Assembly: GCA_903907615.1 (NCBI GenBank)
Contig: CAIVOR010000132.1
Location: 1 to 14,127, forward strand
Direction of reading: 5' to 3'
From: an uncultured Microbacteriaceae bacterium
GTDB lineage: Bacteria; Actinomycetota; Actinomycetes; Actinomycetales; Microbacteriaceae
Length of the DNA: 14,127 bases
The first letter of the stretch is position 1. Each line of letters starts with the position of its first letter. This document shows, piece after piece, positions 1 to 5,016 of this stretch. The position numbers were made by a program, and so were the translations under genes. The notes beneath the pieces are model-generated. The model saw only the letters and a list, made by a program, of their open reading frames with translations, ran no database searches and was not told where the DNA came from.

Positions 1-598
1 AGACTCGGGTGCAGTCAATCTCACCATCGTGTCAAACAACATGGGCGTCGATGGGAAGGGCCTGGGGCTCCTCCTCGAAAACCACCAAGTGAAGAAAGTT
101 CTCGCTTCGTATGTCGGGGAAAACAAATTATTCGCAGAGCAATATCTCAGCGGTGAACTAGAAGTTGAATTTGTCCCACAGGGTACGTTGGCCGAGCGAA
201 TGCGCGCTGGAGGCTCCGGCATTCCGGGCTTCTACACAAGAACTGGCGTGGGGACTCCAATCGCGGAAGGGAAAGAACTCAAGCAATTTGGCGACGAAAC
301 CTTCGTACTTGAGCGCGGAATAACAACAGACTTTGGTCTTGTCCATGCATACGCAGCGGATTCCGCAGGCAACCTGATTTATAGGCACACCGCGAGAAAC
401 TTCAATCCCCTCGTAGCCCAATGCGGCCGCATCACCATTGCCGAGGCAGAAAGCGTGTCTCAAGATTTCCTCGATCCAAACGCGATCATGACACCAGGAA
501 TATTTGTGCAACACCTCGTTTTGGCCCGGCCACGAATTAAAGAAATTGAACAGAAAACCGTTCGATTGCGCGAGGAAAGTGAGGATGAGGCCCTATGA
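1..598 (+). CDS. scoA: 3-oxoacid (succinyl-CoA:3-ketoacid) CoA-transferase subunit A, 5'-truncated by window
   Basis: Alpha subunit of a class I CoA-transferase, which moves CoA between succinyl-CoA and a 3-oxoacid such as acetoacetate. The reading frame is open from base 2, and the residues before the first possible start (GTG at 29) read D-S-G-A-V-N-L-T-I-V and match family sequence. The gene therefore begins upstream of the window, with roughly the first 40-50 residues missing. Family landmarks are SNNMGVDGKGLGLLL, a run resembling YVGEN..FE.QYLSGELEVE typical of ScoA, VPQGTLAERMRAGG, GIPGFYTRTGVGT and TARNFNPL. The YVGEN/QYLSGE segment favours the SCOT type over 3-oxoadipate CoA-transferase (PcaI), though PcaI cannot be fully excluded. 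The stop overlaps the start of subunit B (ATGA), implying translational coupling. Base composition is low in GC for this window: 23 of the 60 bases at 121-180 are G or C. Confidence 0.9.
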   Translation, partial: DSGAVNLTIVSNNMGVDGKGLGLLLENHQVKKVLASYVGENKLFAEQYLSGELEVEFVPQGTLAERMRAGGSGIPGFYTRTGVGTPIAEGKELKQFGDETFVLERGITTDFGLVHAYAADSAGNLIYRHTARNFNPLVAQCGRITIAEAESVSQDFLDPNAIMTPGIFVQHLVLARPRIKEIEQKTVRLREESEDEAL

Positions 599-1278
599 CG
601 TGGACGAGAGATGAAATGGCTGCCATTGCCGCCTTGGAACTCCGCGATGGTGATTACGTAAATTTAGGAATTGGAATTCCGACACTGGTCGCAAACCATC
701 TTCCTGCCGGAGTGCAGGTAACTCTTCAAAGCGAGAATGGCCTGCTCGGCATGGGCCCTTTCCCCTTTGATGGAGACGAGGATCCCGACCTAATAAACGC
801 TGGTAAGCAGACCGTTACCCTGCTCCCCGGGGGTAGCTATTTCGATTCGGCGCTGTCATTCGCGATGATCCGCGGTGGCCATGTAGCCATTGCGATTCTC
901 GGGGCAATTCAAGTGTCTGCCAATGGTGATCTTGCGAACTGGACGATTCCCGGCAAACTCGTGAAGGGGATGGGGGGTGCGATGGATCTAGTCGCTGGAA
1001 CTCCTCGCGTAATTGTTGTCACTGAACACGTCGCGAAGGATGGCAGTCCCAAGATTGTTGCAACATGTGACCTGCCGCTCACGGGAGCGAATTGCGTTGA
1101 CAGAATAATTTCAGACATGGCGGTTTTTGACGTCATATCGTCTGGACTTGTGCTCAGAGCAACAGCGCCAGGTGTCAACCTCGATGAAATTAGGGGCAAG
1201 ACCGGTGCCACGTTCAGTGTTGATCTCGAGCGTGACGAGGAAGGCCCAAAGTCGACAGAGCTAGAAACCCGCGGATAG
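595..1278 (+). CDS. scoB: 3-oxoacid CoA-transferase subunit B
   Basis: Beta subunit (227 aa, normal family length of about 210-230) carrying the catalytic glutamate. The active-site motif SENGLLGMGPFP spans about residues 46-57, with the nucleophilic Glu at position 47. Other landmarks are the N-terminal YVNLGIGIPTLVANHLP, INAGKQTVTLLPGGSYFDS, the FAMIRGGHVAIAILGA segment, IPGKLVKGMGGAMDLVAG, and the C-terminal VDRIISDMAVFDV and APGVNLDEIRGKTGA. The ATG overlaps the stop of subunit A and is preceded by the Shine-Dalgarno-like GAGGATGAGG. The two subunits form a heteromeric cytoplasmic enzyme for ketone-body or short acyl use. Codon choice includes AT-rich codons (TTA, ATA, AGA) rarely used further right, so the pair may have been acquired separately from the DNA after about 1600. 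No terminator hairpin is evident after the stop. Confidence 0.92.
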   Translation: MTWTRDEMAAIAALELRDGDYVNLGIGIPTLVANHLPAGVQVTLQSENGLLGMGPFPFDGDEDPDLINAGKQTVTLLPGGSYFDSALSFAMIRGGHVAIAILGAIQVSANGDLANWTIPGKLVKGMGGAMDLVAGTPRVIVVTEHVAKDGSPKIVATCDLPLTGANCVDRIISDMAVFDVISSGLVLRATAPGVNLDEIRGKTGATFSVDLERDEEGPKSTELETRG

Positions 1279-1344
1279 AACCGCGCAGCATTCACAAGGC
1301 TTCAGCGACGTCCTCGGCTACCGCGCAGGGAACCTATTGCGCTA

Positions 1345-1360
1345 CGTCACCTAGTGATGA
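1345..1360 (+). repeat. Direct repeat copy 1 with palindromic TCAC-N3-GTGA core
   Basis: The sequence CGTCACCTAGTGATGA matches the copy at 1471-1486 at 15 of 16 positions, in the same orientation, 126 bp apart. The inner part TCAC-CTA-GTGA is an inverted repeat, the typical shape of a dimeric regulator's operator. It lies about 280 bp before the lipoprotein start. Whether a regulator binds here is inference. Confidence 0.5.
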
Positions 1361-1470
1361 GATGGAGGTGAGGGTGGTGTGAATAAGACCTCAGAGTATT
1401 TGTGACAAAACGTGGAGGGCTGTTCGTCGGAAGTTTGTCAGGTTCAAACCTTTTGGACGTCGCCACTAGT

Positions 1471-1486
1471 CGTCACCTCGTGATGA
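1471..1486 (+). repeat. Direct repeat copy 2 with palindromic TCAC-N3-GTGA core
   Basis: The sequence CGTCACCTCGTGATGA differs from the copy at 1345-1360 only at the centre of the palindrome (C for A). The half-sites TCAC and GTGA are kept and the change falls in the spacer, as expected if the half-sites are what is under selection. It lies about 150 bp before the lipoprotein start codon. Confidence 0.5.
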
Positions 1487-1500
1487 TGAAGGAATCCCGT

Positions 1501-1575
1501 TCAGGAAATCGTCAACAGCTGGGTCATCGCGGCACCAATCCCCAGTGGGATGATGCGAAGAAGGGTCTCGAGCAC
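1501..1575 (-). pseudogene. Possible remnant of a membrane-protein gene (short hydrophobic frame)
   Basis: Read on the minus strand from a GTG at 1575, the frame gives VLETLLRIIPLGIGAAMTQ, then LLTIS and a TGA at 1501-1503. It uses GC-ending codons typical of this genome and encodes an amphipathic, membrane-like stretch. The stretch resembles the start of small multi-helix membrane proteins such as the GAP/LysE-like group, but 25 residues cannot prove this. No well-spaced ribosome-binding site precedes the GTG, and continuation past the stop is not coding-like in any frame I tried. It could be a decayed gene start, a very small peptide, or chance. Confidence 0.2.
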
Positions 1576-1625
1576 GTCCCCAGTCTGCCCTGTTCGACAG
1601 CGCCCAATAACATTGAGTCACACAC

Positions 1626-1636
1626 CTAGGAGAACC
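1626..1636 (+). promoter_or_regulatory. Ribosome-binding site fixing the lipoprotein start
   Basis: CTAGGAGAACC directly precedes ATG 1637. The AGGAG core is complementary to the 16S 3' end and sits 4 nt from the start codon. This decides the start in favour of 1637 over the longer frame from 1550. Confidence 0.7.
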
Positions 1637-2191
1637 ATGTCTCGCCCTGCCCTCAAGCCCCTCATTTCACTGTCCGCCTTCGTCGCGGTCGCCTTTGGCG
1701 TGCTGTCGGGGTGTGCGGCGACGCCAGGTGGAGCGACCGAGCGTGCTGCCAGCGCGGCCGACACGGCGAGTGCGGCCGACTGCGCGGGTGTGTGGGTTGA
1801 GGTGGACTTCGACATTCTCGGGTCGCCCCTGATCGAAAAGTGCGTTGAGGCATCCGCCAGTATCGACGCAATGGAGGCGCTCGACGCAGCAGGCGTCACG
1901 GTAATAGGCACAGCCGATTACGGCCTCGACGTGGTCTGCCGTGTCAATGGCCTTCCCGCCGCTACGCAAGCGCTCAACATTCCCGGCCACGAAACGTATC
2001 GCGAGACGTGTGCACAGATGACTCCCGAATTTGGCTACTGGTCGGTGTGGGTGGAAGACCGCGCCACGGGCGCCTGGGCCTATGCGCCGGTCGGGATTGA
2101 CAGCCTGACGCTCGTTCCGGGCAATTCGTTGGGGCTCACGTTCACCTCGGGCACCCACACGGATCCGCCCGTGAGCCCACTGAGCGACTAG
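1637..2191 (+). CDS. Exported lipoprotein with DUF4430/transcobalamin-C-like domain, ECF-transporter partner
   Basis: A 184-aa secreted lipoprotein. Start chosen at ATG 1637 because AGGAG lies 4 nt upstream and the next residues form a signal peptide: basic start (MSRPALK), hydrophobic core at about 9-22, and lipobox LSGC with the lipidated Cys at 26. An upstream in-frame ATG at 1550 would bury the signal. An Ala/Gly/Thr-rich linker follows (27-48). The mature domain has four cysteines (49, 69, 101, 125) that could form two disulfides, a VWVEVDF strand, a central VVCRVNGLPA and the hallmark EFGYWSVWVED..TGAWAYAPVG at about 131-153. Actinobacterial proteins with a YWSYW...W.Y...G ending commonly sit beside ECF transporters and resemble DUF4430, the C-terminal domain of transcobalamin-like proteins. 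It is likely a surface substrate-capture or delivery subunit for the two genes downstream, of which the first starts 13 bp after it. The substrate is unproven. Confidence 0.8.
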   Translation: MSRPALKPLISLSAFVAVAFGVLSGCAATPGGATERAASAADTASAADCAGVWVEVDFDILGSPLIEKCVEASASIDAMEALDAAGVTVIGTADYGLDVVCRVNGLPAATQALNIPGHETYRETCAQMTPEFGYWSVWVEDRATGAWAYAPVGIDSLTLVPGNSLGLTFTSGTHTDPPVSPLSD

Positions 2192-2204
2192 ATTCGGCAC
2201 ACCC

Positions 2205-4067
2205 GTGAGTGACAGAGCAGCACCCTCGCGCCAGATCGGTCGATGGCGGCCCCTGTGGCTGAGCCTCTGGGTGTCTCTTGCCTTTGTTGCGGGACGCATA
2301 GTTTTCCGCGTGGTCTTCGGTGGGGCACCGGGTGAGGGGTGGCTCCTTCCCTCACTTCCCCGCGTGGATCTGGGTGGCTTCTTTTCAAGTGTGAATCTCT
2401 TTGGCCCCGTCACACTCGATGGTCTCGCTCGCACGGTGGTGGCGGCCCTCCCCATCGCTGCACTCATCGTGGCCTCGGGACTTCTGTTTTCGCTGATTGA
2501 CGTTCGGCGCCTCATTGTTCGAACACGACGCTGGGGAGGTGGCAGCGCCAGCCTCGCGGCCGTGCTTATCGCGTTGGCTGTCTTGCCCGAACTGCGCCTC
2601 ACGGGCCAGCGCCTAGCTCGAGCTCGTCGCCTGCGTTCGGTGCGTCATACCTTCACCGGCGTCATCGCACCGCTGGTGGGCGTGACGGTCGAGCGCGCGA
2701 CGGCACTCGGCGCCAGCCTCGAGTCGCGAGGCTTCATGAACGCCTCGGTGGACATCGAACCCCAGTGCGCCGCACCAGTGATTGCGGACGACGTGTGCTT
2801 GCGAACAGCGAACGGGCGCACGGTCCTTGACGATGTGACGTTCTCCCTCGTGCCGGGCACAGTGACGCTCCTCACGGGTGACACAGGCTCGGGAAAGACC
2901 ACGCTCCTGCGCGCGCTGGCGGGGTTGGCCGAATCGGTTGACCGCATCGACATGACGGGCAGTATGCGTGTTGGGGGTGTGGAACGCCAGGGGCGCTCGG
3001 CGAGAGTGACCGCGAATTTTGTGGCCTACGTTCCGCAGGACGTTCGGGCGGGCTTCGTCGGCGTGACGGTGGCTGAAGAAGTGGGTATGACGCTCACCCT
3101 GCGCGGTGAACATCGATACCAGGTGGATGCCCGCGTGAGCGTTATGGCCCGAGACATGGGAATCGGGCATCTGCTCGATCGGCCCATCACCGACCTCTCG
3201 GCCGGCGAGGCGACACGTGTCTCGCTCGCAGCCGCCCTCATTGGGCTGCCCAGCGTGCTGCTCATCGACGAGCCGTTTGCCGACCTCGATGACAACGCGC
3301 TGGCTCTGGTCAGTGCCACACTTCGCGACCTCGCCACGCGCACCGGCATCACGCTCCTGATTGCCGAGCACCGCACGGCACCACTTGCCGGTCTCGCCTC
3401 GACGCGTTTACACATCTCCCACGGAACGGTTCGCGCCGTTGACGTGGCCAGTGACGTTGACATAAGCACGAGCGGTTCACGTTCGCCACTGCGGGACGGC
3501 AACCCTGACACCGGGATCTTCAACGAGACCTTCTCTCGACCCGTGGCGCTCGTTGGACCCAACGGTTCAGGAAAGACGACCCGCTTGTGGCGACTCGCAC
3601 TCCCGGCGGGCAAGCGGGCGACCGGCATCCGGCTTGTCCCGGAGAATCCCCGCGACCTATTCACGCGTGAGAGTGTGGCCGAAGAATGTCGTGCTCAGGA
3701 TCGGCAGCACCGGAGACGATTACCCGCTCCGCATGTCGGCTACGGGAAGTCATCACGAGACGTGGTGTACGAAATTCTGGGCGACACCATCGACCTCAAC
3801 GTGCACCCGCGCGATCTCTCGACCGGACAGCAACGCGCGCTTGCCATCGCCCTCCAGTTGCACGAGCGCCCCCGCACCCTTCTCATCGACGAACCCACCC
3901 GCGGCCTCGATCGACGGGCCTGCGGCGAACTCGCCCGGGTCCTGGAGCGCATTTCTCTGCAGGGGACCCGCGTCATCGTCGCCACTCACGACCAGTCGTT
4001 CGCCACGCTCATTAACGCGCGCGTGCTGACGCACGCCCCGCGCCTCGAGGCGGTGGTGTCCTCGTGA
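2205..4067 (+). CDS. Fused ECF transporter energizing module: EcfT transmembrane domain plus two ABC ATPase domains
   Basis: One 620-aa polypeptide with the layout EcfT - EcfA - EcfA'. The N-terminal ~180 residues hold hydrophobic helices (about 16-38, 72-97, 113-130) and the EcfT core, ending in SLESRGF (171-177), the second coupling motif. The first, usually ARG-like, is ARRLRS (140-145) here. NBD1 has Walker A GDTGSGKT (225-232), Q-loop Gln278, signature LSAGE (331-335), Walker B VLLIDE with Glu356 and H-loop His389. NBD2 has Walker A GPNGSGKT (451-458), signature LSTGQ (538-542), Walker B TLLIDE with Glu563 and His595. NBD2 is short (about 180 residues against about 270 usual): it lacks the N-terminal strands and much of the Walker A-to-Q-loop segment, and has VPEN instead of VPQN (Glu480). 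The cytoplasmic ATPases would drive toppling of the S component encoded next. GTG start with no clear Shine-Dalgarno, 13 nt after the lipoprotein stop. Confidence 0.88.
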   Translation: MSDRAAPSRQIGRWRPLWLSLWVSLAFVAGRIVFRVVFGGAPGEGWLLPSLPRVDLGGFFSSVNLFGPVTLDGLARTVVAALPIAALIVASGLLFSLIDVRRLIVRTRRWGGGSASLAAVLIALAVLPELRLTGQRLARARRLRSVRHTFTGVIAPLVGVTVERATALGASLESRGFMNASVDIEPQCAAPVIADDVCLRTANGRTVLDDVTFSLVPGTVTLLTGDTGSGKTTLLRALAGLAESVDRIDMTGSMRVGGVERQGRSARVTANFVAYVPQDVRAGFVGVTVAEEVGMTLTLRGEHRYQVDARVSVMARDMGIGHLLDRPITDLSAGEATRVSLAAALIGLPSVLLIDEPFADLDDNALALVSATLRDLATRTGITLLIAEHRTAPLAGLASTRLHISHGTVRAVDVASDVDISTSGSRSPLRDGNPDTGIFNETFSRPVALVGPNGSGKTTRLWRLALPAGKRATGIRLVPENPRDLFTRESVAEECRAQDRQHRRRLPAPHVGYGKSSRDVVYEILGDTIDLNVHPRDLSTGQQRALAIALQLHERPRTLLIDEPTRGLDRRACGELARVLERISLQGTRVIVATHDQSFATLINARVLTHAPRLEAVVSS

Positions 4068-4933
4068 CCCGACTGCAGACGCCAACAGATGTGGCAACGA
4101 CGATTCCGCCCCCGGTTCATGCCCCTGCCCGCGACCGTCGCCGAGGGCGACTCGCCACGGCGCTGCTGTTCGCCACCGTGAGTCTCGCCGCGCTGGCGTG
4201 TTTTGCGTGGCCGTTGGTGATCCCCGCATCCTCTGGGCAGTCACCGGTTGTCCCGGCCGTCCTCGTCTGCCTGGTCGTTCCCGTCCTCGCCGTGGTGGCC
4301 GTCATCGTTGCCGATCGTGGCGTAGTGGGCTCACCGAACGCTGCCACGTTCGTGGCAATGCTGGGGCTGCTCGCGGCCGCGGGAACCCTGGCGCGCCTGT
4401 TTGCCTCCGCGGCCGGAGGCGTTGAAGCAATCTTCATCATTCTCATCATTGGCGGAGCCGCCTTTGGTCCCCGATTCGGATTTCTCCTGGGCATGGTCAC
4501 AATCGGAGTCTCGGCCCTCGCCTGGGGAATGGTGGGGCCCTGGGTGCCGTTTCAGATGTTCGCCACCGCCTGGGTGGGAGCCGGAGCGGGCCTCGTTAGT
4601 CTCGCCATTCGGCGCGTGACACGGCGGGCGACTGCCAGACAACGCCGCTGGAGTGAATTCGCGACCCTCTCCGTTTACGGCATCGTCGCGGCCTATCTGT
4701 ATGGCGCGCTCCTCAACCTGTGGTTCTGGCCGTTTGCGGTGGGTGGAGAAACGAGCATCTCGTACGAGGCCGGCGCCGCCGTAGGACTGAATCTCTCGCA
4801 CTTCGTGGTCTACACGCTCGTCACGTCCACGCTCACGTGGGATACCGTTCGCGCCGCCACGACGGTCGTGGGGCTGATTGTGATGGGGCCGGCCCTGATG
4901 GCGGGGTTGCGGCGGGCCAAACTCGGTCGTTAG
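4064..4933 (+). CDS. ECF transporter S component (substrate-binding membrane subunit), probable cobamide-type
   Basis: A 289-aa integral membrane protein starting at a GTG that overlaps the upstream stop (GTGA), so translation is coupled to the energizing subunit. A Pro-rich then Arg-rich cytoplasmic start (1-29) precedes hydrophobic segments at about 30-53, 62-83, 94-115, 122-150, 152-182, 200-223, 243-258 and 262-282. The diagnostic block is the FGPRFGFLLG motif (134-143) followed by GPWVPFQMFATAWVGAGAG (158-176). This resembles ECF S components of the CbrT-like group (GPR.GFL.G ... GPW.P.QMFA); CbrT of Lactobacillus delbrueckii is an established vitamin B12 transporter subunit. The S component would bind substrate in the membrane and be turned by the EcfT-A-A' fusion. 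The transcobalamin-like lipoprotein two genes upstream and metH opposite support a cobalamin-related substrate, but specificity is inferred. Confidence 0.82.
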   Translation: MTRLQTPTDVATTIPPPVHAPARDRRRGRLATALLFATVSLAALACFAWPLVIPASSGQSPVVPAVLVCLVVPVLAVVAVIVADRGVVGSPNAATFVAMLGLLAAAGTLARLFASAAGGVEAIFIILIIGGAAFGPRFGFLLGMVTIGVSALAWGMVGPWVPFQMFATAWVGAGAGLVSLAIRRVTRRATARQRRWSEFATLSVYGIVAAYLYGALLNLWFWPFAVGGETSISYEAGAAVGLNLSHFVVYTLVTSTLTWDTVRAATTVVGLIVMGPALMAGLRRAKLGR

Positions 4934-4935
4934 AC

Positions 4936-5016
4936 GGTTTCGATACGCGCTGCGCGCTACTCAACCAGCGTGGATACGCTGCGCGCTACTCAACCAGCGG
5001 GACAGGCTGCGCGCTA
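4936..5016. repeat. Tandem REP-like intergenic repeat (two full copies and one partial)
   Basis: Copy 1 (4942-4970) and copy 2 (4973-4999) share GATACGC...GCGCGCTACTCAACCAGCG and differ by two bases missing in copy 2 plus minor changes. A third, partial copy keeps GCTGCGCGCTA (5006-5016). Copy 1 is bounded by GGTT (4936-4939) and AACC (4963-4966) and has a GCGC-rich palindromic centre. I recall similar CGATACGC...CGCTACTCAACCA elements as frequent intergenic repeats in Microbacteriaceae. It fills the gap between two convergent genes and may act as a bidirectional transcript end or RNA-stabilising hairpin. The last three bases of the partial copy are the metH stop codon. Confidence 0.75.

Larger units (their letters stand above)
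1279..1636. other. Gene-poor intergenic region between CoA-transferase pair and ECF operon
   Basis: About 360 bp without a convincing intact gene. An open frame on the plus strand from 1402 to 1629 encodes a product with no recognisable domain and looks non-coding. The region holds two 16-bp near-identical repeats (1345-1360 and 1471-1486) and a short minus-strand frame at 1501-1575 that looks like former coding sequence. GC content rises across it, from the lower-GC CoA-transferase genes to the high-GC ECF operon. I looked for a cobalamin riboswitch, a tRNA and an obvious terminator and saw none that was convincing. It presumably contains the promoter of the lipoprotein gene, but I cannot place -10 and -35 boxes with confidence. 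Confidence 0.6.

Noticed and set aside
1305..1463. 9-bp inverted repeat GCGACGTCC (1305-1313) / GGACGTCGC (1455-1463)
   Set aside because: It contains a GACGTC palindrome and a 9-bp match across this distance is within chance expectation. No transposase or flanking duplication accompanies it.
1438..1467. tRNA 3'-end-like sequence (GGTTCAAACC followed by CGCCA), a possible integration site at the composition break
   Set aside because: The T-arm stem does not pair properly, no anticodon or D-arm lies upstream, and the matching GACGTCC is about 150 bases away, too far for a tRNA.
1321..1600. Possible cobalamin riboswitch upstream of the ECF operon (AGGGAA at about 1327 and GCCACT at about 1462)
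   Set aside because: The fragments resemble pieces of the B12-element, but the conserved core linking them (GGTG...AATCCGG...GCTG...CGCAACTGT) is missing and order and spacing do not fit. A covariance-model scan would settle it.
1402..1629. Plus-strand 75-codon open frame after the CoA-transferase genes
   Set aside because: The product has no domain or consistent composition, no good ribosome-binding site, and runs antisense to a more protein-like minus-strand stretch.
1667..2602. 311-codon minus-strand frame across the lipoprotein and EcfT genes
   Set aside because: Arg/Pro/Ser-rich product with no domain, opposite two genes with recognisable family features; a shadow frame.
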